Positions 36,077 to 52,422 of a stretch of 64,000 nt of DNA are shown here, in pieces. A model generated the notes under the pieces. The model was not told the origin of the DNA and made no database searches. It was given only the letters and a program-made list of their open reading frames with translations. Positions within the stretch are counted from its first letter, which is position 1, and each line of letters begins with the position of its first letter. Source of the DNA: Strobilurus pachycystidiatus (taxonomy: Eukaryota > Basidiomycota > Agaricomycetes > Agaricales > Physalacriaceae); NCBI GenBank assembly GCA_019915135.1, contig JAHLMK010000001.1, positions 2,728,001 through 2,792,000 on the forward strand. The letters run 5' to 3'. The translations under genes were made by a program, and so were the position numbers.

Positions 36077-39000
36077 TTAAGCGAGTTTGGCACTCGATGC
36101 GTTTCTTGATGCAACGTTGGAGGCTCCATTCGTCCAAGTGTCGATTCGCTTGGCAGGCCAGCCAAGATAGATGCCACCAGCAGCGGCGACTTCTCCCGAG
36201 GTCAAGAGGGTATGTTCGCATAACATGCTGCCATCTTCCATAGATGCGCCTGATAGCAATCGAGAACCTGAACGCAGTGCACAGCTAGAGGAATGTTGCG
36301 GTGAGCAAGGTATGAGATACAGGTGCACAGAAAGACATACCCATCGCCGATCTTAAGAGGGTTCAATGCGAAGTTGCCACTGTGACACGTTCAGATATCA
36401 CAAGAAGAAGATTAATGAGTGAAGGAAACGAACCGAGAGTTAATATGGGCGACGACAGAGCAGTTGTCCAAAGAAACCGAATCACCGAGTTCGACAAGGT
36501 CAGGCTCGGTCAACAGTCCCATTTTTCCGCCTGCCCAAATGGCAGCGTTCCGGCCAATCGTCGCACCCTGCAACCGGTAAAACAAGGCCATCCAAGCGGT
36601 ACCAGTTAACGGCGCAAGGACGCCTCCGTTGCCGAAGCCTCGGTACAGAGGGCGAGAGAGAACGAGATGCAGCTGCCACCGTTGACAGTAACTGCTCTTA
36701 TCCCACTCGAACCGACCTGCATGCCGACGTCCAATGACCATCCACTTGGTTATGATGACCCATAGCATCGCGAGAATCGCTTGGCCGCAGAGGGCTGCAA
36801 TGAATGCGACAGTGATTAGGCCGTAGATGATCGGGAAGGTGTACCATGTGCGGTTGAAGAGGAAACGGAAGTGGATGGTCAGCTGGCGGAGAGCTTGCGC
36901 AGCCGAAACCGCTGCAACAGACCAATATGCAGCTGAGACGCAAGCGACGGCGATGTTGATCGAGAGAAGCAAAATGTAGGGCAGCACGAAGTAGTCAGCC
37001 TCGCGTTTGTAGAACGCGCGGCCAAACGGTGTTGTCGTATCAGTCTTCTCTGTCTCTCTAGCACCCTTGTTCAGGCATATAGCTTCACCGCGCTCTGTGA
37101 ATTACCCGTCAGTCTGACGTGGCCATTCCAAAAGAAATGGTAACGCACGGCAACCCAGCCATGTCGACCCATCTTCGTACGACCCATTGCGTGTAGTCAA
37201 AGTTCCTGAGCCGAGGACTGCCCGGCGGCCAACGGTAACACCAGGGAGGATGACCACACGGTCCGCGATCATGGCTGCAAAACATGTTACAAAGGTGTCC
37301 TCGCACGGTGAACCTATAACTCACCTCCATCTTGGATCACCACTTTGCCACTTCCAAGACCATCCGTGGTGAAAATCTCTGAGCGAGATCCAAAGACCAC
37401 ATCGTCACCGATCTCCAGGAGCTCTGGATCGAGACAGTACAAGCCCGAACCAGGCCAGTAAACGCGCTGGCCAACCTTAGCTCCCATGCACCGGTATATG
37501 AAAGAGACGCCCTGATAATGCGTGCCGATGATCGCGAACGTGCGCTTCAGGCGTTCCTGCGAAAGGAGAGTCCCGTTGATGTAACGCCGTAGAAGAGCCC
37601 ATTGACCCATCTCCGCCGTTGTACGCGCTTTGTTGAGACCGAGGAGGCGCTTCACGATGACGGAAAGGATGGTGTGCAGAAGAGGTGTGACGACAGCTCT
37701 GACCATCCGCGCGATCATATGGTAGAGGATACGTTGATATGTTGCGAACCACAGGATGACAGATACAAGAGCGTTACCGTAGTATGGGTTGACAAAGTCG
37801 GTTTCATGGATCATCAGGTAGATGGCTGCGAACCATGGGACGTCTTTGAAGGAAAGTCAGCGATGCACGTTGAAAACAGATAGGATCGACGTACAGGACC
37901 CAATGAACACCAAAAAGAAGAGAGGCCAAGCTATGAACAGCTTCAGCAGGAAATGGGGCTCTCTGATGTCGTTACGGTTGAGGGATGCAAAGCTCTCTGG
38001 TGAGGGCGGTTCGAGGGAAGACGAGTGGGGGCCAAGAACAGTGCCCTCAGGTATCATCGAGCCTGGGGATAATTGGGTATATGTGTTGATCACCGCACCC
38101 GCCCCGACGACGACCTTGTCCAAACGGAAGTAACCATCCCGCTCGACGCAGAACCCACGAATAAGGGCCCTGTCCACTCGGCAACCATCTTCGAAACGCA
38201 AGAGGTCATACTCGCCAAGCTGGGCATTCTTCACGATGGTGACGTTCTTTCCAACGTGTGCACCTAATAGGCGGTAATAGAGGATTTCCAGTGTGGGCGT
38301 CATTGAGAATATTCCGCGTCCCGATAGGCGCAGACATTGGTCCACAATCCACCACCGAAGATGATAGAACGACCAACTGATAGAGCATTGATTAAGTTTG
38401 CCTGACGATCAGATGGACGGGAACTTACAATTGATAAGTGCCGGGCTTGTACTTGCCTATAACAATCCACTTGAATGCGATCGCGGTGCAAGGTGCGAGT
38501 ATTCGGCACGCAAGGCGAGCAGCGACAATGGAGGAGAGAAGGACCGCAAGACGCATCCAGTAGGAGTCATCTATGTGTGGCGCTTGCCAGGACATGACAT
38601 AGAGTAGTAGAGACCCTGTTGTGCCAATTCAGCGAGGAGGATGTCAGCGGAGAAAAGAGACTTACATGTCAAACCAGCCTTCATTGGGTTGAAGAAGATG
38701 AAGGGTATCATTTGGAAGAAGAGGGAGAGCGGGTGCCACTGGCTGCGGGATTTGGGTGGTGGCGTAGGAGAGGCCAGTAAAGATGCAGGTCGGGAAAGGA
38801 AGAGCGGAGTCGAGGTAGCCTCTAACAAGGTGTTGTATTCCGAGAATTTATCGGAAGGGAAAGAGTCAGTGGATTGATTCCGCTCTTGCCTCTCCAGAAG
38901 CTCAGCGAGACCCGCCACAGTACTGTGGGCGAACATGGCAGATATTGGTAGCGCATAGTTGGACTCTTTCCGAATATGGTACGAGAGCTTCCCAAGGAGC

Positions 39001-41431
39001 AAAGAGTTTCCACCCAGGAGGAAGAAATCCGAGTCCGACCGAATCATGCCAGGCTCGATAGACAGGACCTCTGCAACTGCATCGCGAACGATAGTCTCAT
39101 GGGTGGATGATGCAGTAGAGAGGTTATCCTTAGTGACGCGGCCTTTCAGCGCTTTGAAGTCTACGTCGCCCGAGTCTGTCCTCATCAATGGCCGTGCGAC
39201 AACATGCAGCCGATCAGGAATATCATAGCCGTGCAAGACCTTGCCCAATATTTTGCGCAGCCCAGTTGCATCCGTAGGAATCATCGTGACGAAGGCCTCA
39301 GGGCTTCCATCGGACCGAATACGCGCAGCAAAGTCCTTGACACCGCCAGTTGATCGGGTAGCGCGTTCCAGGGCAGCCAAGTTAATGGCTACTTTGGAAC
39401 ATGGTATAGGCTCGGAGAGGGGCGACATGGGAGAGGGCACATTGGCTTGGAAGTGTCGATGGAGTACGGGGACCTGGTCCGTCATGAGACCCAGACCTAG
39501 CCGTTTGGCGAGATTGATTCGAAGAGGCTTCCCAGCACTGGTGAGCACATGAGCTGCGTCCCTCAAGGCCAAAGAAAAGAAACACACAAGTTCTTTGGCA
39601 AGTCCGCCATATATACGATTGCGAATGGCCATTTGGAAGGATGCAGGTGGTCTCTAAGGGGGCATGAGACATGATTCGAGGAGCAGGGCGTGTTACGAAC
39701 CTCAGCTTATCATGCAGCTGGGAAAGTCCAATCCTTGGCACGCCAGGCAACGAGACAATGACAACACCGATGACTTCCTGCAGGATGTCGTGATCTATTG
39801 AGAATGCCAACGAGGACTTCGGGGCGTCAATGAGCGCTCGCTTTCGGAACAACGGCGCGCTTACCTTGACCGAGTCTCGCGCGGCGGTGACTATGGCCTC
39901 CTCTACCTCAAACGGAGATATCACCTCTCCACCCTTGTTTATAATCTCCTTGGATCGCCCTGTAATATAAAGATAGCCATCCTTGTCCATATACCCAACG
40001 TCGCCAGTGTCGAACCACCCTTCCCGTGTGAAGGCCGACCTATCCAGTGGGACTCGACGGTCGGGGGATGTCTCATAGCCCTCGAATGTCGGGAGTCCTC
40101 GGACCGAGACCGCACCAGTCTTTCCTCGAATGACCTCGCGCTCGAGGTCCAAAGGGTCACGTATAGAGAGGTAAGGTCCGCAGGCTATCCCTGAACATCC
40201 CGGGCGGTCGAGCTGATAGTTCGTGAGCGGTGATGCGATAGGCATGCATCTGAGGGGCAAAGGATTAGCGCGGTGATTTGAGGCATAACAACGAGCTTAC
40301 TCCGTCATTCCATATGAGGGAAGAATCACCGCCCCAAACCTGTTCCTAAGTTCTGTGGCTAATGACGGCAAGAGTCCCCCTGCGGCGTTACAGATCATAC
40401 GAAGCTTCAGGTCGCGAGAAGGAATAATGGATTCAGGTTGTGAGGTCAGGATGGCGTGATGTATAGTCGGGGCGGCAAAGTACCTGCAGTACGATGAATG
40501 ACCGCCGGACTTTTTGTGGAAACAACGTACCAAGTTGCGTGGAGCTGAGATGCGACAGACCAAAATGTCATGGCATCGAAACCAACGCACATGATTGAAC
40601 TCCCGCCAGAGAACATGGGAGCCAATAAGTTACGGACAATGCCCCCGACATGGAACAACGGCATCATATTGACTGACAACGGTTAGAACAAAAAGAGGGT
40701 TATTGGAGGATTAGCTCACGATTGATGTCGCGGGGCGAGAGCTCCCATGAATGAACGACAGCCCACGTCCCCACGATTAGAGAGCGGAGGGTATACGGAA
40801 CAACCTTCTTCGTCCCACTCGTACCAGACGTGTGCAGAATGAGAGCTTGATCGTCAAGGCCCTGGGGAGGGGATGGCGTCCTTGGAATCAGGAAATCCTC
40901 TCCTGGGATGGTCGCATCAAAGAGTCCCGACGGGCCAGATGCCCGACCGCGGATGTGAATGACCTCGCAGCCCAATTCTTTCTGCAGGAGGTGGAGATCG
41001 AGGCGTTCCTCCATTTCCTCGGTTGTTATGATGGCTTTCGCACCGAGTCTTGCTGCGTCATCCCGAAGCTCTGCAGCAGTACAACTCGCGTTGACGGGTG
41101 CGCAGGTGAAGTAGCATGCGAGAGACAGCAATGCAACAGCACTGACTGGACCGGGCGGTAATGCTATCACGACTCTGTCGTTGGGGCCCAGGCGGGGACG
41201 ATTCCTGGTGTGGGGGAGGGTGAAGTTTTGCACGAAATTGTGGAGGACGTCATGTGTGAGTGGCTGGCGGTTCGGGATGGTGGAGAATATGGCGGGTCCT
41301 GCGGTTGTGCACAGGCAGTCCAGGAGGGTGTTTGTGGACCGTGATGAGGAGAGGCGTCGCAGTATGAGGTCGCCCAGAGAGGTGTCATCCCGCAGCACGA
41401 TGTCGGAGAGAAACGAGAGTGGGATAGACAT
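36077..41431 (-). CDS. NRPS-like synthetase with Pls-type membrane beta-helix domains
   Basis: About 1,550 residues in many exons. The adenylation domain has A3 SGTSGTKKVV, A4-region MMPLFHVGG, A5 YGMTE, A7 WFDTGDVGY, A8 GRSKEIINKGGE and A10 PKNFAGKPLRI with the catalytic Lys. A carrier domain follows with attachment Ser in FLLGGNSLLLGKL (about 38990-39030). Three hydrophobic helix groups (about 38560-38760, 37690-37940, 36760-37010) alternate with three hexapeptide left-handed beta-helix blocks: AHVGKNVTIVKNAQLGEYD; LLEIGDDVVFGSRSEIF; GRNAAIWAGGKMGLL. This order, A-T-(TM/beta-helix)x3, is that of bacterial epsilon-poly-lysine synthetase Pls, where the tandem domains join monomers. There is no condensation or thioesterase domain. 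The A4 region looks CoA-ligase-like, so the substrate is open. It ends NASSAKLA. Confidence 0.85.
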
Positions 41432-44170
41432 ATCGACGGCGGGCCTCAGCAGGCGTACCAGCAGCGGAGAAAAGAGAGAAGGTTCAGGGAGGTGGCAGAC
41501 AAAGCCAACATGCGTGTTCCGACTTGGATAATGACCGCCTCTCTGTTTATCTGGGTCCTGTCAATGGAATTGGTCGCCGGCCACATTTCCCGACCAAAAC
41601 TATTTTGGTCCGAATGTATGATGATGGGAAAAATCATAGAGACTCCGATCGCGTTCGATCAGTTGGTCGCTCGTGCCTGGTTGGATTGAGGCTTAATACA
41701 CCCTGCTCGGTACCGCACACAGCAGCCGTCATTGCTACACAAGTGCGTGGCTGCAGCAAACTTGGGCACTCGTTTGTCTGTACAGACAACCGCCAAAGGT
41801 AGAGTACGCCCATCAATTAAAATTCAACTTTGTGGTAAACATTTAGCGGCATGACGCTGGAATCTCCATGATGACGGTGTTCAGACCAGGGTGGCCGCGC
41901 CGTGCGTCTTGGCGTCTCGTAGTTTACAGCATTGCACCGCGTATCCTTCACGCAATTGCCAGCATGAAATGGCCATTTGCCCGAGGTTCTCACTGCGTTG
42001 TCGTCCGACTCGTCCTCGGGAGTCTTCATCTCTATCAGACAATTCGTGCACTGACCATGGTCCTAAGACCGCTAGACCGACGGATTATCGGCCAATACCC
42101 GTCCGTCCAATGTGATGATTCGTCCACACAAGACCGGCCTAGCTGTTGCCCGTTGTAAGGTGTACAAGAAGATCCGCTTCCACGACAACTGGAACGTTGC
42201 GGTATTCCGGCTAGGCTGGGGCCCACAAAACATATGTATTCAGTCTGCATATGTGCATGAAACTCATCCATCAAGTTACATCTGAGCATGTCCATGTCGA
42301 CGTCGGTGAGTCCAGTCCGTGTGGCGTAGGCCGACTCGCCCCCGTCGGTCTGATGACTGAATCATACGCCGCTGAGCATGCATTGCCTTCCGAAAGACAT
42401 CGCATTTCGACTCGGAGCAAGTGGGCCAACAGCCAAGAGGTTGCATCATCGAAGCCATTGCAATAATGCCTTCTAGCGCTCGCGTCACAGTCGCTCCAGT
42501 TGCACATGCTCCACAATTAATTCTCTGCATTTTGCCAGGATTTGGGTTGGATGTGGGGGCCGAAGTCAAGCAGTTTGTTTGAGGAGTTTCTCAGTTCTAG
42601 TCATGAACCGATTGCCAGTCATGCGCCATGTCCTTCGCAAGGCGGTGAACATGGCGGGCCCCACAGGTGGGGCCTGGCGGGCTGAGCTTGCTTGCCTTGG
42701 TAGTCGGCCAAGCTCAGGGAAGCCCCGGCGTGTCCTTGATCTCGCATGTCACCCGGACATTCCCCGAAAGTACATTGATGATTGCAACTACTCGAGTAAG
42801 TATCACAGTAGTATCATTGTCATACGTACTTATAAGTATAACATACAATACTACGTGAGAGTTTGACGCTTCACGCAGCTTCCCAGCGCACTGTCAGCAT
42901 GTGGCCACGAGGCGCTCGGCGCCGCCCGTTCTTTCAATTTACAGGTGCAGGTGCGCCACATTTACAGGTCCCCCGACACCTCCCGACACAATGTTTTCCC
43001 CTCGCATTTCCGTTCCATAGGGAAATCCTTTTGCCGCTTGTATCTTCCATCAGATGATCGTTCCTCTGGGGCTCCTCCTCCGCCGGACCGCAAGGTACTT
43101 TTCAATTTTGCCACTGCGCATAGCTGCGCATTGCCGAACTATGACGCATCACCGCTCACTCGCGACGTGGACTCGAGTCTGGACGCAGATCCGGCTCACG
43201 TTACATATACTCTATCTTAGTAGCTGAACAGCCGCTCCGATTATAGATTCTTGTGCACTAGGATCTTCGTGGGCGCTTGTGGGCTCTTCGCTACCAAAAT
43301 ACGATCATGATGATAGTCCTCCCCTTTCCCGCTCTCGGTTGCATTGCCGAAGTCCTTTCTGGCTAACATTTTTACTTTGACAGCCAAATTCTTGCACAGA
43401 ATTCAGTAAGTTATCTGAAAACGAATGTTGATAACGAATGTTGATGAGTCCAGCGAGGATCTCGCATATGTACGGTCTTCAAGCGAGTACAGGTTATGAA
43501 GCCTGAAACTCTTCCAGTGTCTAGCATGATCCGGCTGGGATACTACCATCCAGACGGAGACCGAGGAGCCGACAGCAAAGACTGGACAGTGCCAGCAAGT
43601 TGGCATGGGCGTGGCGTAGTATCAATGCAATTGCCGGGCTAAGGCTACTTTTTTCCAAATATTCCTAGACTTACCCCGGGAAGAAGTGTTTCGACATGAG
43701 TCTCTGTATGTTTGCAGAACGGCCTGGGTGAGTAGTACAGTATCGATTGAATGCATAGAGTCACCAAGTATTGGCCCACTATAAAGGTGAGCCTGGACAG
43801 AGACCGGGAGCTGGTATTCATCTTCAACAAGATCGCATCTGCCATCCAGATGAGACACAACAGTTGTCAGAATTGAAACAGGGACTTTCATGATGGTCAG
43901 TCAATGCTCTGAGACCAATGATATTCATTAGAAAGGCCTGCCTTCATAACATAGTAATGTACGATGTCTGCTGCATTGTCGATGAGATGAAAAACCCCAA
44001 TGTTGTTAAATGCTGGCTTGGCTTGCCATGTGAACCCGCATGTCTAAACCGTACGTAGTGAATAGATTATGGGGGAAGAAAGGGTTGGGTATATGATAGC
44101 ATGAACAAGCAGAAGATCCTGGAGGTGCCGATATGAACAATAATGAGAAGCGAGTAGATCTGTGGATAAT
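41432..44170. other. 2.7 kb gene-poor interval
   Basis: No recognised gene. The right side may carry promoter sequence for the synthetase. Two adjoining hairpins lie at 42657-42674 (8-bp GC-rich arms, 2-base loop) and at about 42680-42715 (arms TGAGCTTG and CAAGCTCA). A 13-bp unit is repeated in tandem at 43420-43445. A minus-strand frame at 43622-43891 has two readable frames and a donor-like site but no recognisable domain. The interval may hold decayed mobile DNA, but no terminal repeats or transposase remnants were found by eye. Confidence 0.45.
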
Positions 44171-45234
44171 TTAAGACAAATCCTGGGCCTTCACAGCGAC
44201 GCCGGCCATGTTGATGATGGCCTCAAAGATGGTCTCTAGGTTGTCAGGTCCGTTGTCGGCTGTGGCAGTCGCGGTGGCAGTGGGAACAACGACGACGGAA
44301 CTGCTAGATTCGACGGACGAGGACGACGAGGGAACGGCGCTCGACGACCAGATGGAAGAGCTCGGTGCTGCTGACGACGACCACACTGACGAGGAGGACG
44401 AAGGCTCCTCCGACGAGGTGGTGCTGGTCTTTGTCTTTGTCTTCGTCTTTGTGGTCTTGGGGGGAGTGTACTCGCTGGTCGTGGGAGGAACATACTCGGA
44501 TGAGGAGGTGGTGGGTGGAACGTAAACGTAGGTGGAAGTAGTCGGCTCGACATATGTGGAGGTGGGTTCTTCTCCACCACCCGAGCCACTGTCGCCGTAA
44601 GACCAAGTGCCGTATATGACACCCTTATCCTCGGAGGCGAAAAAGTCAAAGAGACCGCGGGATAGATCGAGACCACCGTATGGACAGCCAGGACACTGGT
44701 AACGACGTGAGTTTCGGGCAAGAAGGCCGGAATAACCATCCAACCTCGTCCATGATAGTGGCAGTAGTGGTCTTGCCGTTATAGGTCATGGTAATGGTTT
44801 TGAAGCATTCGGGACCAGGATATCCGCCGCCGTATTGCTAGAAGAGCAGGCTGTATTAGTGCCAGAAAGAGAGGACTTGGCAATGGACCGACATCAGAGT
44901 TCAGCGCAACGATCTATCAGAAATCATCAGACACGACTCAGAAGCGAAGAGAGTAAGACGTACAAAGTCAGATGCAACATTATTCTCGCCACAGGCGCCA
45001 CTGAAAGCGAAAAAAGAAAGACTCAGAAAAGGAGTGCCAGCAGCGAATGCGTGCAGCTCACAGTCCAACATCGTAGAAGGTCCACCGAGCATTGTCATAG
45101 CGCTTCTGCAGATGTCCAACGTCTCCTTTAGCCCGCTTGGCCACGGCATGATGGCGGTTGGCGAGATGGCCGTCGTGCGAGGCGGCAGCAGACAACGCCA
45201 GAGCGAGCGGGAAAAGGGTGGCAGACAAGAGCAT
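44171..45234 (-). CDS. secreted expansin-like (double-psi beta-barrel) protein with Ser/Thr-rich tail
   Basis: The signal peptide is MLLSATLFPLALALSAAAS, followed by a His-rich propeptide with a dibasic KR site (HLQKRYDNARWTFYD). The barrel core is built from short exons: GACGENNVASDFIVALNSD, QYGGGYPGPECFKTITMT, TTATIMDE and CPGCPYGGLDLSRGLFDFF, then GVIYGTWSYGD. These match the RlpA/barwin/expansin-like domain of mushroom secreted proteins, with conserved Cys pairs (GACG, PECF, CPGC) and the DLS segment. The tail is a long Ser/Thr/Pro/Lys linker (KTKTKTKTSTT, many SSSS runs), likely O-glycosylated and wall-associated. No GPI signal is clear. The GT-rich coding repeat may be polymorphic. Cell-wall loosening is a family-level inference. 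Confidence 0.85.
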
Positions 45235-45714
45235 GACGGTGGTATCTTCTGCGTTTAAAGAGTGAGGAAAGTAAAGAGAGCGTCTGTAGGCCGTTGAAGC
45301 CTAGGCAAAAATGAGGCGATGGAAGGCAACCAGAAGGCACTGGCGGGAAACAGTAAACAGGAGTACAAGGTCAATTTACGCCGTGAGATTAGTCAGCTGG
45401 CAGGCCGACAGCGTGGCTCGGGCGTGGCTTGGCAACATTGATGGCAATGCCAATGATGGACAGCAAGATGCCTTTTCCTCAAGACACAGTACAAGCCTAC
45501 AAGGCGACAGACTGTGATGGGTAGGCCAGTGAACCTGGGGGATCGCCCAATTCTCACCTGATTCTCACCCTCATACTTAGATTGCGGAAAATCAGGGCTG
45601 GCATGCACAGTAACTGCTAACACGTCTTTCGATGACTGTGTACAAGAACACTTCGCATTCTGTCTACTACCTATTACTGTGATAGTCTACTCTACTTTGA
45701 CTTTTGAGGGAGGA
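45235..45714. other. upstream region of the expansin-like gene
   Basis: 480 bp between the expansin-like start and the SERCA stop, both on the minus strand. No gene recognised; it should contain the expansin promoter and the SERCA 3' UTR. Confidence 0.4.
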
Positions 45715-49207
<3,493 letters not shown>

Positions 49208-49968
49208 TGTAGATAACAGTCAAGGACAGAGAGGAGATCCGTATTAAACCAGCATATGGTACTGGCGAGACTTGAGAAGATATTCGCTTGCCGGTGCAAG
49301 ATATTGAGAGGGAAAGGTCCGCGAAAAGACTGCAGCTTTACAAAGTGACCACGTGTAGCCACGTCACTCGAATTCTAACTTGTTGCCGGATCTACGCTTC
49401 AACGCGCTCCGAGTCGGTTTCTGGGACATTGTGAGCCGGAATGTGCTGGGAATGCTGGGACCGCGGAGAGTGGTACCCATGAGAACGAGCCTCGAGCCTA
49501 AAGAACACGTTACAATGTTAGATTACAGCATCCAAGCACGCCATCGCCTCTCTGGACCTCTTGGAATCTTGCGTGAGTGAAAGTCAGAAACAAACCAGAT
49601 ACTGTGCAGCTCTAACACCTATCATTGGGACTGTATATATACACCGTGACAGATGGATTGAGACGTAGACGTAGACTGATTCCACAAAACATCATGCTTA
49701 TGATCCTTGCCAAGTGAACGCCAAAGAAGGAATGCCCGAGTCCTGGCTTGAATGTTTGAACATTCGAACACTTTAAACGAGTACTGCAAGCCTGAACTCG
49801 GCGAGTCTACATATTTGCTTACTGTACCTGTTGCCACAGGTAGGTCAAGTTGACAGCCTGACTCGCCTAACTTCCGAGTTTGGTCGTGTTGTCTACGGCT
49901 CTCTTCCAAGTTCAGTAACAGCTCGGCCATTGCACTCGAGGTCAACTCGACTGTTGCTCGGCACCACC
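49208..49968. other. promoter region between SERCA and SIP5
   Basis: 761 bp separates the divergent start codons, longer than other pairs here. No coding frame is recognised and no clear TATA box was seen. Confidence 0.4.
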
Positions 49969-51986
49969 ATGGGGAACAGCTCGTCCTCCTCTGGCAGAGG
50001 CCACCACGACGACACCGTCGACTTTGGCTCGCTGGCTCCCCAGGGCGTCTACACCGGTCCGCGCGACTGGAATCAGGCGGTAGTCTCGCAACTCATCTGT
50101 GCCCGGAAACTGGCGCCATTCTATCGGCCTCTCGAGGACTATGACGACTCCTGGGACGACGACCGCATACTCGCTGCGCGCAGGGAATTGCCCGAGGCAG
50201 ATCCCGCTGCTCAGGACCCGCCAACACGCGCAGAGCCACCGCCCTCAAAGTCCTCGACCTCCTCCTCAAAGCGGCCGCCACTGCAGAAGGACCCGGCTAG
50301 ACCCGAAGCAGCCATCTATAGAGGCGCTGTCGAATGTCCCATCTGCTTCCTCGTGAGTCGTCTTCCCGCTTGTCTACTCGTCTCAATCTAATTACGTCAT
50401 GTCGGCTAGTACTATCCCCCAAACATAAACCATTCGCGATGCTGCGACCATCCCATCTGCACCGAATGCTTCGTCCAGATAAAGCGGAGCGAGCCCACCA
50501 CCACCCATATCGTGTCCGACCCCGCCGCGTGCCCCTACTGCGTGCAGGAGCACTTTGGCGTCGTCTACAGGCCGCCTCCGTGGCGCGCAGGCATAGGTAG
50601 TGATGGATCGGTCCGTCTTTCCTTCCATCCCATCGCCATCCCTATTCACACTGGTATCGCATTGTAGCAGAGTCCACTGTGGGCAGATAGTCCCAAGGGT
50701 TCTCAGCAGTCAGTAGACAACTCTTCCTATCCCACTCACAAACGCCGTCAGAAGAGCTTTGGGGCAGATAGCCCCGAAGTAGTCACGATTGGTAAGTCGT
50801 CCTTCTCTTCTCAACTGTCCTGTGTTCACCCCATTTCCTACAGACCAAATACGTCCAGACTGGGAGGCCAAGTTGGCTGCCGTGAGAGCGGCCGTCACTC
50901 GCCGAGCCAACAGGCGCATTATCATGCGCCAAGTTGGAGATAGACTTATTCCCGTTGGTGTCACTAGTGGTCGGGTGCATACTTTAACGCCAGAGGAAGC
51001 CGCTCAGGCGGCCGAAGCACAAGCGCAAGCGCAAGATAACGGCGGCAGTCGTAGGTCTCGGAGACGTCAGCAAGGCGGTAATGCCGTTCCAGGGTTCGAG
51101 CAATATATCGGGTTAGGAGGACAAGATTTAGAAGAGGTAAATTTGCCGCCTCTTCTCAAATTCCTCTTTACTGATGCTATCTCAGCTGATGGTCATGGAA
51201 GCTATGCGGCTGTCTTTGTTGGAGCATGAGGAACAACAGCGCAAGGAGGAGGAAGAGAAGAAGAAGAAGGCAGCGGAGGGGTCTGAGACGGCGAATCCGG
51301 AAGCTGGTTCTTCTGAGCCAGCAGAGCAGTCAGCTGCACCATCGACTTCGAGCGTCGCTGCCTCGACGTCTGACCCTGTCCGCGCATCATCAACCTCACG
51401 ACTCTCCACGTCTTCATCGCAAGGGAAACGCAAGTCATTCTTGTCCTCGCGAAGCCGCTCTCCATCACCTCCTCCCAATGAGTCGTCTGGATCATCGTGG
51501 CTCAAGCGTCTGTCCAACAGCAATCCCGCGCCGTACAACACTCTCAATGCTGCTTTGAGCGCCAGTACCTCGACCGCCGGTGCATTCCTCACCCCCACCG
51601 CCAGTACAAGTAATGTCGAAGCCACATCACAACCTTCAGAACCTCCTGCTATCGTGTTGACACCGGAAACGCCTGTCCTCGATGCACATACCACTGGCAC
51701 TGCAGGTGGCAAGCGGCCGATAGCCACTCATCGGGATTCACTCGCATCTCAAACCTCATTTGTCTCGACAGAATCTAATGACGACTCTTATGACAACCTA
51801 CCCTCATCGCCCGAATCTGTCTTCGCCCACGAGCCGCTTCTCCGCTCCGGTGCCGACACACCTAATACCCCCACGAAGGTCCCAGCGTCTAGAGATTACT
51901 TTGGGTATGTTTCTCTCATGTTCGTGAAATATGTTCATATCTAATATCTCAAACAATATCCCAGCGAATCACCCAACGCGGCATGA
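49969..51986 (+). CDS. SIP5: Sip5-like RING-type zinc protein
   Basis: Homologue of yeast Sip5, which binds Snf1 kinase and PP1 in glucose signalling. The N terminus MGNSSSSSG fits a myristoylation site. A degenerate RING is split by an intron: VECPICFL, then HSRCCDHPICTECFVQIK, and PAACPYC. Further marks are DQIRPDWEAKLAAVRAAV and a Glu/Lys-rich helix ending MVMEAMRLSLLEHEEQQ, typical of the family. The remainder is Ser-rich. The last coding exon is 21 nt (51966-51986), ending ESPNAA. The window sequence shows no missing Cys. Function is from the family; the RING may or may not be an E3. Confidence 0.85.
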
Positions 51987-52292
51987 CTATCATTCTGTGG
52001 ACACTTCTTTTGCTCATCACTAGGATCATACTGTAGTTTACTTCGATAGATGCAATCGGTTCAGCTCTGTACGCACTTATCTATCGGCGTAGGGGCTCAC
52101 AGTCGTTCCATCATGTCGCGCTTGGCAATGACAGATAATCTTTCACAGCTCGTTTGCAGTGCTCGCTGTCAAGAGGTGCAGCGCTTCTGATTTGACAGTC
52201 ATGAACCTAAGCTCGGCATACGGTCTATCATTCATAGCGAGAGGCTGACACGGCGACATTCAGTCTGCGGCGGACGCATGGAAGGTCTGTCA

Positions 52293-52314
52293 GTATAGCA
52301 GTATACTGCTATAC
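52293..52314. repeat. 22-bp perfect palindrome
   Basis: Self-complementary over 22 bases, with the half-site TATAGCAGTAT. It could form a cruciform or a dimeric binding site, or be the remnant of a mobile element end. Confidence 0.7.
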
Positions 52315-52422
52315 GCCCAACCACGCTCCGCAAAACATGTTGAGAAGATGATACTTAGTGCGGCTCATGCTAGTCCGTAAACCAGCCTTTGTGATTACAA
52401 GGAAAAGAATCGTTCCTTCTTG

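Noticed and set aside
43622..43891. Minus-strand 89-codon frame, with a second frame containing a hydrophobic stretch and a donor-like GTAAGT
   Set aside because: Neither frame has a recognisable domain, no joined exon gave a convincing protein, and no upstream exon was found. It could be a decayed gene.
44200..44530. Plus-strand Val/Asp-rich frame opposite the expansin-like tail
   Set aside because: It is the antisense of the Ser/Thr-rich linker; composition follows from the repeat on the other strand.
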